Both the position numbers and the translations under genes were made by a program. A stretch of 64,000 bases of DNA, from the NCBI GenBank assembly GCA_031771865.1, contig JASISA010000041.1, positions 992,001 to 1,056,000 of the forward strand, written 5' to 3'. The DNA comes from Nothophaeocryptopus gaeumannii. Taxonomy: Eukaryota > Ascomycota > Dothideomycetes > Mycosphaerellales > Mycosphaerellaceae. Shown here piece after piece: positions 10,382 to 20,525 of the stretch; positions within the stretch are counted from its first letter, which is position 1; every line of letters starts with the position of its first letter. The notes below the pieces were generated by a model. That model worked only from the letters and a program-made list of their open reading frames with translations, searched no databases and was not told the DNA's origin.

Positions 10382-10910
10382 GTGGTTCCATGAAGAGAGG
10401 GAGGAGGAAGGCGTTCCGAGGCTTGTGATGCACTGTATATTGCTATGGGGGTTGAGAAGATGAGATGCCGCGATACGATACCATTAGTTTGCTGCGATGT
10501 TGAAATGTGGATGCGTAATGCGAGTGAGAGTGCTCTTCTCCATCTTCCCGTCTCCCCGATCGCCGTCTTGTAGACATAATTCCGTCCAAGTCCTCAAACC
10601 CCGAACATGCGAGTGATGTGATGAGTTGCGAGACAGCACATGGATTTGGCCCGTGCCTGCGGAATGACCTCACATCAACGGACCGACAGCATTGGTCACA
10701 TCGCGACGTTGAGACCGCAATTTCTTGCCGTCAGGTACCGGGGCGCGACGGAAGCAACGCCAGGGCACTATCACACATCGCAGAAAGTTGCGCCATGTCT
10801 GGTTCTGCTGCTCTTCTCACACTCAGCCGTGCCTGCGGGCTCGTTGACACCTCTTCTCACGCGCACGCTGCGTAATCGCCCACCCAGCTTTGGGAGAACA
10901 ACGAATTCGC
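10382..10910. other. Gene-free interval, SMC3 3' flank and promoter of hydrolase
   Basis: 529 bp. It holds the 3' flank of SMC3 and the 5' flank of the next plus-strand gene. No coding or RNA signal recognised. Confidence 0.5.
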
Positions 10911-12518
10911 ATGGCGACGATGTTGAAAGACTCCCCGCGAAACCGCATCCTCATCCGTCTGATAATCACGTTTCTCCAACTCTACGGCCCTTTCTGTCTC
11001 GGCTTCGTCGCGTGGAGCGTTCTCGCACGACATTATACCTCCCTCACGCTCGGATACGACGAATACTTGAACAACACTTTGCTGTGGACGATCTGCGCTC
11101 CCGAAGCAGCATTCTACCTCTTCTTCATATGGTACAAGCAGTACATACAAAGGGCCGCTGTGCATCCGCCGAAGAGAACGAAGGATGAGAGATTGCAGTT
11201 GTTTAACAAGGTTCGGAGTGAGATTTACGACCCAGCGAGTTTTCTTGGTGGATGGTTTCGTGGGTCTCCACCTAAGGATATAGGACGGGAAGAACTTCGT
11301 CGCTTTGTCGATTGGGCATTCTGGGAAGGAAGAGCTGGGGAGTGTGAAGCGGAGAAGAGTGGTGATGATGAGGAGATTGAAGAGTATATCCAGAAGATTG
11401 AGAAGATGATGCCGGAGCCTTTCCCTGAGGGGAAGGGGAAGGCTAAGTCATTGAGGTTGACGCTGGACCCGATTGTTATTGAGGCTAGGAGTTTGTTTTG
11501 GTATGCGTTGATGATGATAGTGGATACGCTTGCATTGGCGGTGTTGCAGATGAAAGGGTGGGAATATCATGGGAGACACTTCATGGGAGCTTTGAAGGTG
11601 TTTCCTCCCAGGCCTGCGGCGCTTTGGACGAAGAAGGTCTCGGTCGTGCCGGACTTATCGTACTTCTTGAGAAAGCATACGTCGAAAAGCAGGCTGCCGG
11701 TTGTCTATATTCATGGGATCGGGATTGGGATCCTGCCTTCGATCAGGCTTTTGGAGCAACTGGATCATCAGCTGAACGATGGACATGGCGAGGAAGATCA
11801 AGTTGGGATTATCGCAATCGAGATCCTACAGATCTCCTCGCGACTCACGACTGCGATCCCACGACGAGCCGAGTTCGTCTCCCAGCTCACAACCATTATC
11901 AACCACCATTTCGGCGAAGGGCGCTTCGTTTTGACTGCGCACTCCTACGGCACCATCCTCTGCACCCACGTCCTCCGTGATCCACGACTGTCGGTACGAG
12001 TGTCTGGAACTCTCCTCATCGATCCAGTCAGCATCCTCCTGCACATGCCAGACGTGGCTTACAACTTCACTGCCCGCAAACCCGTGCGCGCGAACGAGTG
12101 GATGCTTTGGTATTTCGCATCGAAAGACCCTCAGATCGCGCATACTCTTGGCAGACACTTTTTTTGGTCCGAGAATTGTCTCTGGCGCGATCAGATTGAT
12201 CATTTGATTGAGAATCATGGCATGCGGCTGACTGCGACTCTTGCGAGTGATGATCTCATCGTCAATACGACTGCTGTCAGTGCCTATTTGACTGATGGCA
12301 ATCTGCCGGAGCCGACTCTTGTTAACGATGGGGCTGGCGAGAAGAGGATTGAGTCTCAGCCCACAGAGGACGTGACACAGCCGCGGAAGAACGTATGGAC
12401 TGGGAAAGGCCTGGAGACGCTTTGGTTCGAAGGATTTGACCACGCCACAGTCTTCGATAAGCATGAGGACCGACAACAGCTGGTGGATATTCTGGTGGAG
12501 TATTCTCGTGGTTCATAA
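10911..12518 (+). CDS. Membrane-anchored alpha/beta hydrolase
   Basis: Single exon, 535 residues from the ATG at 10911; the frame opens slightly earlier but with no ATG. Two hydrophobic N-terminal segments (about residues 20-45, LQLYGPFCLGFVAWSVL, and 65-85, LWTICAPEAAFYLFFIW) suggest anchoring, and a third lies near 200-220 (FWYALMMIVDTLALAVL). The catalytic fold lies in the second half: an oxyanion-type HGIGIG motif (about 269), a nucleophile elbow AHSYGT (Ser about 342), an acidic candidate near ASDDLIVN, and His in GFDHATVF (about 512). This agrees with the lipase/esterase-type alpha/beta-hydrolase fold; similar fungal proteins are annotated only as AB hydrolase. A charged linker (residues 145-190, EEIEEYIQKIEKMM) separates the membrane part from the catalytic domain. 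Substrate unknown; a lipid is plausible from the anchoring. Confidence 0.78.
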   Translation: MATMLKDSPRNRILIRLIITFLQLYGPFCLGFVAWSVLARHYTSLTLGYDEYLNNTLLWTICAPEAAFYLFFIWYKQYIQRAAVHPPKRTKDERLQLFNKVRSEIYDPASFLGGWFRGSPPKDIGREELRRFVDWAFWEGRAGECEAEKSGDDEEIEEYIQKIEKMMPEPFPEGKGKAKSLRLTLDPIVIEARSLFWYALMMIVDTLALAVLQMKGWEYHGRHFMGALKVFPPRPAALWTKKVSVVPDLSYFLRKHTSKSRLPVVYIHGIGIGILPSIRLLEQLDHQLNDGHGEEDQVGIIAIEILQISSRLTTAIPRRAEFVSQLTTIINHHFGEGRFVLTAHSYGTILCTHVLRDPRLSVRVSGTLLIDPVSILLHMPDVAYNFTARKPVRANEWMLWYFASKDPQIAHTLGRHFFWSENCLWRDQIDHLIENHGMRLTATLASDDLIVNTTAVSAYLTDGNLPEPTLVNDGAGEKRIESQPTEDVTQPRKNVWTGKGLETLWFEGFDHATVFDKHEDRQQLVDILVEYSRGS

Positions 12519-13383
12519 GGGACGAGCTGTTTGGATTTCATATACCCCTTTGCGCGCATGATTAGATGATAGATGATATCCGACGGCGAGATGTCGATAC
12601 CGATACCAATACCTAGTTTAATGTATAGTGGATACTCTATAGCTCGATAACCTGCATGGGTTTCTGAGGCTGCTCTTAAAGCTCTCAATTCTGGCCATCA
12701 CTGTTTAACATGTTCGTAAGATCTTCCTAGACCAACGCCCAGTTGGCGAGCTGTATACAACAGCTGAAGATGTTCGATAAAGCTTGATCGGCCGTCGCGT
12801 CCGGACAATATTTCAAGCCTCCAAGCACAACGCCTGTGTGGCTTTTGAACGTCAACTTTGGGGAATTATGGCACTCTTTCACCGCTGTAATGCCTCTCGC
12901 AGATCTCTCGGTCTCTCTTCGCTTCGAAGTGGTTTGTGCTTTCAGCACGTCCTTCGCCGTCATCGGCAAGCATTGCTTTCACAGAAGACACGATCAAAAG
13001 CTCGATAAATAGAAAATCGTGACCGGAGGATTATGTATGGAGTCTCGAATCTCCACGAAAAATCTTATCACCGAAGCTTGTCTGTTTGTGCAACTGTCAT
13101 CTGCATGGTGTTTACCCGAATGGCAGGCACACGGGCCTAGCTCGTGCGGCATCGGCTCGGTGAGGTGAGTGAATGTCAATGTGCCCCACTTCGCGGGGCT
13201 TCTGACGACAGCCCTAGGAGGTAGCTTTGACCACCAGGAGGACGAGCTCTTCACGATCGGCTTTTAACCCACTGTTCCTGCAGCCAGATAAGAGGAGCTC
13301 GAAGCCGTCAGCTGGAAAAGATCTCACCACATCTCACACCACTTCCTCACGACACTCATTAGAACAGCAAGCAGACCATCAAC
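12519..13383. other. Gene-free interval
   Basis: 865 bp between the alpha/beta hydrolase and the dienelactone hydrolase gene, both on the plus strand. Only short open frames without recognisable features. No RNA gene or repeat seen. Confidence 0.5.
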
Positions 13384-14322
13384 ATGGCATCTAACCCACC
13401 GGCAAAGTGCTGCACCATTGGTGTCAAGCATGAGGGCGAGCCAAAGGGCACCATCAAGGACATTGGAAACAGTACGCATCACTCCCCAGCTCATAAATTT
13501 GGACCAGGATCAATGTACAGTTGAAGATACCAGTGAACACATACACTAACATCTCTGCCTCTGACAGTCTCAACCTACTTCGCCTACCCCGAATCCAAAG
13601 ACACCTCCACTGCAATCGTCATCCTCCCCGACGTAATTGGCCACAAATTTGTCAACGCCCAACTCATAGCCGACCAATTCGCTGCCAATGGCTACTTCAC
13701 CGTCATGCCCGATCTCTTCGAAGGCGACCCCATCCCGCTCAATCGCCCCGACGACTTCGACATCATGAAATGGCTCACGACCTCCGGCCCTTCGCAGGGT
13801 CACACATTCAAGCAGGTGGACCCGATTGTGGAGGCCGTGATCAAGGAGTTGAAGGGTAACTTGGGAGTGAAGAAGCTGGGTGCTGTCGGGTATTGTTTTG
13901 GTGCGAAGTATGTCGCACGTTTCATGACGGGGAGCAAGGGGGTTGACGTGGGATATATGGCTCATCCTTCCTTTGTTGATGCGGAGGAGATTAAGGCCTT
14001 GACTGGGCCTTTGAGTATTGCGGCTGCGGAGACGGACCAGATCTTCCCGGCTGAGAAGCGTCGTGGTGAGTACAGAAACCAATTTCGAAGTGGGAGGGGT
14101 GGGTGACGGGCTAACGAATAATTTACTGCAGAAACTGAGGACATCCTCAAGGAGATGAAGATCCCATACCAGCTCTCGCTCTACAGCGATGTGGAGCACG
14201 GTTTCGCTGTCCGTGCTGACTTGAGCAAGGCGCCGGTCAAGTTCGCCAAGGAGGCTGCTTTCTTGCAGGCTGTTGCTTGGTTCGATGAGTACCTCAAGGG
14301 CTCCCGCTCCTGGGCTGCGTAA
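13384..14322 (+). CDS. Dienelactone hydrolase family protein
   Basis: Three exons, 13384-13471, 13568-14065 and 14132-14322, give 258 residues. Introns are 96 bp (GTACGC..CAG) and 66 bp (GTGAGT..CAG), both in phase 1. The family has an alpha/beta-hydrolase fold with a Cys-His-Asp triad that opens lactone rings in aromatic catabolism; most fungal paralogues have untested substrates. The nucleophile elbow is GYCFGAK with Cys139; the acid is in ETDQIFP (about residue 188) and the His is in VEHGF (about 214). No signal peptide; cytosolic. The three exons join without frame conflict and all catalytic residues are present, so the gene appears intact, unlike its downstream neighbour. Confidence 0.9.
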
Positions 14323-15173
14323 GTGTAGCAATTCTAGCAGCTTTCCCTTTTTAGAGCTATGAACTTGACGCGGGTGCTGATAAAGCATCAGACCTGGCAG
14401 TAAGATTTAGATTGTAGATGACACAGATATAACAATACCATGACTACTAAATCTGTGTTCAATCGTCCTCCAGTGCCGCACACTGCGCTTCACAACTATC
14501 TCCAGCAACAAAGACAGCCTCAGTACTCCCATTCACGCCAACTTCATTCAACGTTCTCTCCTTCGGAGCGTAGACTGGCCATCCATATTCTCTCAATCCC
14601 TCAACCGGATCCTTCGCAAAAGCCACCCAAGCACCCTGAAAATACTCTGAAACCTCCTTCTCAGCCTCAGTGTCTTTCCCAAGTAGATCCGACGTCCCAA
14701 ATATCATCGTAATGTCACTTGAATGATAGGCGTCCAACTACGGCAGTGGATTCAGATTAGGCCATTAGCCGAAATATCGAACGCGCCAGTTTTAAAACTC
14801 CGTATGCCCTTTTCGCGATTGCGGCTGTATCGCCGGAACAAGTCGCGAACGAGGCGATGAATCCGTCTGCGGCGGTTTTGGTTCACACCTGCAGGGTCGT
14901 AGGGCAAGAGCGAGGTGCCTTCATTATTGGCTTGTGGGTAGATTATGGGTTTATGAGCGAACAGGCCGCGAGTTTGGAGGTCTGTGTAGTTTGAGAAGCG
15001 AGTTTGGTTGTCTGCTCCGGATTGAAAAGCCAGGGACTGTCCATCGTTGAAAGTGGCATTGTAGTTGTTGTGGGCTTCGATGATGGTTTTCGCGCGTCCA
15101 CGGCTTGCATACATGCTAATTGTTCATCTGGAGTCGTCGAGATGTTGGCGCAACCGACTTGCGAGGCGATGTA

Positions 15174-15210
15174 CCTCCGCGTATCCGAAAGTTTGTCCGG
15201 ATCCTTGGCA
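15174..15210 (+). repeat. Left terminal inverted repeat
   Basis: Matches the reverse complement of 16757-16790: 26 identical bases from the outer end, then GAT present only on this side, then CCTTGGCA shared. It directly follows the TA at 15172-15173. Confidence 0.9.
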
Positions 15211-15399
15211 CTGCCCTCCAAGTGAATGACTTTGATTACTTATATATCAACCAAACTATAGGGAATCACGGTATCTATTGCTATAGGGTGGGTCTGCACG
15301 CATACACCTGTGAGCCAATCCCTTTATATATCGAAGTGAAGCCTTATTAGCTACACGATTGTTAAATCCTTTATTATCTTGCTAGATATAAGCTATCTC

Positions 15400-16695
15400 T
15401 AATTCAGCTGTTTCTTGAATAACTTGTCCAGCACCTATAACTGAGAAGCAAAACTCCTTAAGTAGCTTCTTTTGGTCCTTATAAAGGTGTTCAATTAAGT
15501 TAAGGTTAGGGGAGTTAGTTAGTATATCTATAAACTTAATAGCCTTTACCTTAATCTTAGTAGCAAGAAGCCTCCTTGCTTTATAGTATACACCTACGTT
15601 GTCTTCAATAATAAGGACAGTCTTAGTAGGGTTTGCTACCTAGACTTTCTTATAATATAGAAAGAGTTACTTTTAAAGGATCTTAAAAGCGTAGAAGACA
15701 AAGTTAAGACTACCCTTTCCTTTATCCCTCTTAAACTCATTATAGGGGAAGGCTCTATAGGTAGTAAACTTCTACTTTCTTCCTTTTCTAATTCCCCTAG
15801 GTATAGAGGCATTGTGAGAGTCTACTTCTTAGTTTAGCTTCTAAAGATATTGCTATTTAATCGTTCCTTCTTAAAGGGTAAGCTATCTTTACTTGTCTAC
15901 CTTTTCCTTAAGCTAAGCGATAGTATAGTCCAGTTGATTCTTTAAACGCTTCCTTATCTTAATTATCTCCTTCTTCTAATACACATGTAGTCGTCGTACG
16001 GTTATATCTAAAGAATAGGCTACCTACTATATCCTTAAAAAGCGTGGATCCTCTTAGTCTATATACATTGTCTATCCAATAGGTACTAACATATAGTTAT
16101 GTAATCCAGAGCCTCTAAAGTAGATAGTTGTCTTATTACACATAATAAGGACTACCTTAAAAGGCTCTATAGCTAATATATTATAATAATATAGCTCCCT
16201 ATAGCTCAAATCCAGTATCCCTATTCCCTTCTTTAAAGGAGCCCTTTTCCTTGTAATAGGTCTTGAATCTAGGTAATCGGAGGTAGAATAGGCTAGTCCT
16301 TAACATATATTATATACCTATTAACTAGAAAGTTTAGAGAGAGGCTTTCTTCTTTATAAGAGCCGAGTAGCTAGTACTATTTTAAGGACTTTGTTAGTAG
16401 TAACTACCTAGTTATGCTACTTCAATTCTAAGCGAACGGCTTAACGGATAGCTATAGAAGAACTTAATCCTAGTTTAATATTAGTAGGAGCCCCTAACCT
16501 AGGCTTGTCTTAAAGATTGTCTAGTATTTAATTAATATCTCTTGAGTTTACTATCTCCTCTAGCCTCTTATACAGCTTCCTTGCTCTATTAGCTATTACA
16601 CTATCTACGCGTCTTTCAATTTCGGTCTAGGGCAAGGAATCGATAAAGTAGTATTAGGCAATAATAGCGCGCTTCGAAATAGGGTATTCGGCCAT
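15400..16695 (-). pseudogene. Tc1/mariner transposase relic
   Basis: The relic frame starts at an ATG at 16695 (MAEYPISKRAIIA, then a TAA). It continues with TEIERRVDSVIANRARKLY and a Tc1-like DNA-binding segment DKPRLGAPT preceded by ILDNL, interrupted by about ten in-frame TAA/TAG codons. Farther on (about 15770-15400) come YNEFKRDKGKGSLNFVF, then in another frame PTKTVLIIEDNVGVYYK (second catalytic Asp) and NSPNLNLIEHLYKDQKK (catalytic Glu). The Asp-to-Glu spacing fits a DDxE Tc1 enzyme rather than the DDxD pogo/Fot1 type. At least one frameshift lies near 15665. Stops coincide with expected Gln codons, so CpA-directed transition is the likely cause. Confidence 0.8.
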
Positions 16696-16756
16696 GTGGT
16701 TATTGAGTTATAACGCGTCAAAGATAGGTGGTAGTAGTGTTAATGGAGGTAAACAA

Positions 16757-16790
16757 TGCCAAGGCGGACAAACTTTCGGATACGCGGAGG
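16757..16790 (-). repeat. Right terminal inverted repeat
   Basis: Partner of the left repeat at 15174-15210 in inverted orientation. It is followed outward by the duplicated TA at 16791-16792 and then the carboxylesterase coding sequence resumes. Confidence 0.9.
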
Positions 16791-17593
16791 TAGCTAAAGT
16801 TGCTTCCTGTTGCTGGTCCGTCTGATGCTACGCCGGATTGGGCAATGAAGCCTTTAACGAATGGGTCGAAGGGATAGGCGTAAGTGTATATGTCGATTGA
16901 CTGTTCACCTACAGACTGCCTAAACAGGAACACCCTTTCACGATCCCCACCGAAAGCGTGTATGTTTTGATCTGTTCATTCGACAGCCTTCCGTTGGTCG
17001 AGAAGACCAGTGTTTGACTTACTGCCGTCGAGAGCGGAGGCGCCTGGAAATCCGAAGATGTTGAGCCTATAGTTCATCGCGACTACAAGAACTTTACGAC
17101 CTGATGCCAGCCGATCTCCGTACTTGTACGGACTCGCAGCACCTCCCGATTGCAGACCACCTCCATGTATTCAGATCGTGACCTCGAGATCGTCATCTGG
17201 CTTTGCTGACTTGGGAGCTCAGATGTTGAGAGTCAAGCAGTCTTCACTCTGCGTTTGGCCCGGAGACAGCAGGAATCCTGATAGGTACTCGGTGTACACT
17301 GTTGGCTCACCATTATTGCACTGGAAGCAAGAGGGTCTAAATGAGGAGCCGTTGATGATGTCCAAACTAGGAGATTTCGTGACAGGAGGGCGAAATCGCA
17401 AATCTCCAATTAGCGGCTCTGCATAGGGGATGTTGCTGAAGAAATTGGTCGCGGATTTATTGGGCCAAATGGTGCCTTGGACTGCGAAAAGTTTTGTCTT
17501 GACTAGCAGAGGATCATGTGGTGTATAGACAGGAGAGCACACTGCGTCGAGCGCGAGTAGAAAGTGAATCACCACGCTCACGCAGGACTTCAT

Positions 17594-18425
17594 GGTGCTC
17601 TGAATTGAGAATGCCTCCTAAGACCTACTTTTTCACGAGGCCGGGCTTTCTACAATCGCAACCCCTCACTCACGGTCCAGCAATACGATGCCGGTGTATG
17701 TACACAGCAGCCCGAGGTCATGCTTCTAATGTAGAATCACGATCTTGTTCGAGGCACATTCTGCGTGCGGTGTACGGTATATTGCAAGGATTCTTGGGGG
17801 TCCGCATAGAATCACTGTGATGATCTCCCTTTGCGTATGCTCTTTCTGGTCGCCTTACGCCTTAAGCCTTGAATGAACTTCTTGGCCATTGCTATTCTTC
17901 GTCTTTGCTAGTATTGCACCTTGTCAAGACAGGAAGATGAGGCCAGAAAGCGGTGGGTGCTAACCAGCTGGGTCCACTTGCAACGAAGCTAAGCATGGCA
18001 GTTTATCCATTTGCTATGCTACCCCATTCTTCTCCAGGCTATGTGATCTTCCGGTCAGGACTCGAGAAGAGAGCAGAGCCAAGCATTGGCGATCGACGAG
18101 GCATAGAGGCGAGTTCGCGGTGTGAAGTCGAATGTTACGGGAGCCACTGGATCGTGAGGAGTCGCGACGGCGGTATGGTAACGCGTATTGAGGTGTAGTC
18201 TGAGCATAACCTGTAGGCAACTTTTTGGGAGGGAGACGGATGGTGCTCACAAAGGTGAGCTTCGATCGCCTGGAAGAGGTGGAGCCAAAGATCGCAAGCT
18301 GATTGGTCACTGTGACAGCAATGTCGATGTTGCTGATGAAGCACAGCACCATCTGAAGGCGTCGACTTCATCATGCCTCCGACACATCCTATATCGAAAT
18401 CGAAGAACGAGCGACAGGCCCCACC
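17594..18425. other. Divergent promoter region between esterase relic and Ada-like gene
   Basis: 832 bp separating the start of the dead carboxylesterase (minus) from the Ada-like gene (plus). Base composition is normal, unlike the transposon. No coding or RNA feature recognised. Confidence 0.5.
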
Positions 18426-19418
18426 ATGAGCTATTCCGACGACGTCGCCCGTTGGGACGCGGTGAGAACCAGAGATCCGAACGCTGAGGGTCGCTTCGTC
18501 TACTGTGTAAAGACCACAAAGATCTACTGCCGCCCAACATGCAAAGCAAGATTGGCACGTCGCTCTAATGTGGAGTTTTGCAATTCTAGACATGAAGCCG
18601 AAGCTGCTGGGTTCAGACCTTGCAAGCGATGCAAGCCCGAACTTGAGACCTTCATACCGGAATCGGATCTGAGCATAGCCAAGATTCGAAAGATGCTGGA
18701 GGATCTGCCAGAGACTGCGCCTCTACCGAAGCTAGAAACTATGGCGACTGAAGCGGGCTTGACGAAGTATCATTTTCATAGGGCTTTCAAGAAGGCGCTC
18801 GGACTGACGCCGAGGGAGTTTGCTCTCTCGCGAAGACGATGCCGGCTCGCAGCCCTGCAGTCTCCCGTCGACACGAACGAGTCAAATACGACGACACCCT
18901 CGTTGGCGATGGATACAGAGACCCCTGTAGGCTCGATGGCCACTCCAGACATGCTGCAGACGCCGGATTTCAATCTCTGCGATTGGGAACTTGGCGGCCC
19001 GGATGGTCCGATGCTCTTCGACGACTACTGCATGCCATTTGAATCTGCTGGTGGCAATCTGAACACATCAGTACAAGGACACTCGGTCTGCGGCATGGAG
19101 AAAGATCCCAACCTGCCCATAACCATATTGACCGTCTACTACAGCACCGTGGAGACTACGCACGGAACGCTTCTGATGGCGTTCCACGAAGATGGGCAAA
19201 TCTGCAAAATGGAGCTCGGGGCCTCGACCGTTGAGGTGATGGTGTCACTTCAGGCTCTATTTCCCTCTCCCGACTTCATTCTGAGGCCAGTCGAAGAATC
19301 GGGCAACGTGCAGAGTATGGTTTCGCAGCAGCAGGTGACGGCCGTGGTAGAGGCATTGGAGCAACCGTTCACGGACTTGATCGGTACGAATGGCATATTA
19401 AGTCCTTCTACCAGCTGA
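18426..19418 (+). CDS. Ada-type methylphosphotriester repair protein / AraC-like regulator
   Basis: Single exon, 330 residues, ATG at 18426. The N-terminal Ada zinc domain (PF02805) has Cys35-x3-Cys39 and Cys66-x2-Cys69 as metal ligands (IYCRPTCKAR, PCKRCKP); Cys35 corresponds to the E. coli Ada Cys38 that takes a methyl group from DNA phosphotriesters. An AraC-type helix-turn-helix follows (about residues 100-142, LETMATEAGLTKYHFHRAFKK...). After a polar linker, residues 235-295 resemble the N-terminal half of the O6-alkylguanine methyltransferase domain (ILTVYYSTVETTHGTLL), but no PCHRV active-site motif follows. Nuclear alkylation-response regulator by inference: it senses phosphotriester damage but probably cannot repair O6-methylguanine. 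Convergent with the flavin-reductase-like gene, 83 bp between stops. Confidence 0.9.
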   Translation: MSYSDDVARWDAVRTRDPNAEGRFVYCVKTTKIYCRPTCKARLARRSNVEFCNSRHEAEAAGFRPCKRCKPELETFIPESDLSIAKIRKMLEDLPETAPLPKLETMATEAGLTKYHFHRAFKKALGLTPREFALSRRRCRLAALQSPVDTNESNTTTPSLAMDTETPVGSMATPDMLQTPDFNLCDWELGGPDGPMLFDDYCMPFESAGGNLNTSVQGHSVCGMEKDPNLPITILTVYYSTVETTHGTLLMAFHEDGQICKMELGASTVEVMVSLQALFPSPDFILRPVEESGNVQSMVSQQQVTAVVEALEQPFTDLIGTNGILSPSTS

Positions 19419-19501
19419 TCTATCTCTGCTATGTGGATGCACGACTTCAGTCAAGCACGAACGCTTCATCATCCATATTGGCTCAAGTAACGTCAAACCA
19501 T

Positions 19502-20211
19502 TCAATCTGGTGGCAAGCGATACAACTCCTCCTCGACATCTGCCAGAGTCGAGACGGCCCTCTCGCCATCCCGGAGACCATACAAGTGTTGAAAGCTCAT
19601 AATCATCGGCCTCCACTTGTCAGGGTCAATCCTGTTCTCGTGGCCCACCAGTCGCAGCCCATCTTTGACATAGGTTCTCAGAACTTTGACTTCAAGAACC
19701 AAGATTTCGATAGGTCTGAAGGCCATATCCTGCATGATCGCATGCGACTCGCACAGCGTTGCTTCCATCTGGACGGGACATTCTGCGATTCGAGGAGCGG
19801 ATACGAGCTTGGACGGAACAGGATGCAAGTCCGCGGCGCCGAACTTATCCTTCACATGTCGATAGCCCCTGTAAACTTTGCCCTCCGGCACGACTGGTGT
19901 GCCTGTTGTCCGAGCAATGGCGTTGACTGGCGCGATCATGTCGTCCGATGGGAGGTTTAGTACGCACTGCTTGTTGCGAATCCTGAGGACCATTGTCAAT
20001 TTGGCGTTCACGTACAGTAAGATTCGAGGTCTTACAGGTTCAGCGTTGTTTGAGAGGTACCCTCCAATCCAAGAAGGCAGCGATTACCGAGCCAAAAAGC
20101 AGAAGACATCGGTCCAATATTGAAGCTGCCATCCTCGTTGACGGTACTGATCAGGACAACTGGAGTTCCCCAATACAAGATAGTTGGGTTGATGACAGAG
20201 TGGGTATCCAT
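19502..20211 (-). CDS. Flavin reductase-like FMN-binding split-barrel protein
   Basis: Two exons, 20211-20036 and 19982-19502, separated by a 53-bp GTAAGA..CAG intron; 218 residues. The joined reading is TTLNL-IRNKQCVLNLPSDDM. The ATG at 20211 opens MDTHSVINPTILYWGTPVVL; the frame extends upstream only to a GTG. The fold is the flavin-reductase-like split barrel (PF01613 type): a TP-VVLIST strand, the phosphate-binding DGSFNIGPMSSAFWLG segment, CVLNLPS, and PIEILVLEVKVLRTYVKDGL near the C-terminus. Such proteins bind FMN and reduce flavin or act as NAD(P)H-dependent oxidoreductases. Divergent from a broken Zn2Cys6 regulator 314 bp away, an arrangement common in small fungal catabolic or secondary-metabolite loci (inference). 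Confidence 0.8.
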
Positions 20212-20525
20212 GGCTGAGGCTGCTGGATGCACTGAATTGTTTGAGATCGAAAGCGAGACGAGTTGATCTGTTGAATGTCTCCGCAGAGACGTTGGCTTCT
20301 ATGCTTTTATCACTCTCTGAACATTCCATAGCAACAACTTCTATGTCTGCGCTCAGGCTTGCGGCTGAGCGAGCGATAATTGCATTGCTGTTGATATCAG
20401 TAGCAATAAGGCAACGAACCAGGCAGAACTCCGGATGAGGCCTTGGCGTGTCGTGTCCGTTGTAGTCTCGCCGCCTCTCGTGCTGCACTTCACCTTTCTT
20501 CAAACAAGGTTACTTTCCAGCAGCC

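Larger units (their letters stand above)
15174..16790 (-). mobile_element. Tc1/mariner-type DNA transposon, RIP-decayed
   Basis: A 1,617-bp insertion bounded by TA on both sides (15172-15173 and 16791-16792), the target duplication expected for Tc1/mariner elements. Terminal inverted repeats begin CCTCCGCGTATCCGAAAGTT and are identical over 26 bp, continuing after a 3-nt gap to CCTTGGCA. The interior is AT-rich and TA-rich, unlike the flanking genes. On the minus strand a transposase relic shows a helix-turn-helix region and DDE-domain segments (IIEDN and NSPNLNLIEHL), the latter equivalent to the usual SPDLNPIE. The many stops are TAA/TAG where Gln (CAA/CAG) is expected, the CpA-to-TpA signature of RIP. 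The element cannot encode a transposase. Confidence 0.9.
14459..17593 (-). pseudogene. Secreted type-B carboxylesterase pseudogene split by a transposon
   Basis: Reading from 17593, the N-terminus has a signal peptide (MKSCVSVVIHFLLALDAVCS) and the carboxylesterase/cholinesterase core: NIPYAEPLIGDLRFRPP, SEDCLTLN, then IHGGGLQSGG (oxyanion hole), AFGGDRERVFLF, and C-terminal AYHSSDITMIFG (catalytic His region) near 14700. The gene is dead in several ways. In-frame TGA replaces expected Trp after LNI (near 17217), before IHGGG (near 17175) and after KAVE (near 16970). The nucleophile elbow reads FRQSVGE where FGxSAGx is usual. A 1,617-bp element (15174-16790) interrupts it; removing it with one TA restores the reading NFS-YIASQVGC. 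Frameshifts follow near 15085 and 14850-14720. Family members are secreted hydrolases of about 550 residues. Functional loss is certain; the substrate was never determinable. Confidence 0.88.

Noticed and set aside
15174..16790. Fot1/pogo family assignment of the transposon
   Set aside because: The third catalytic block reads as the Tc1-type SPNLNLIE (DDxE) and not the pogo-type LQPLD (DDxD), although both use TA sites.
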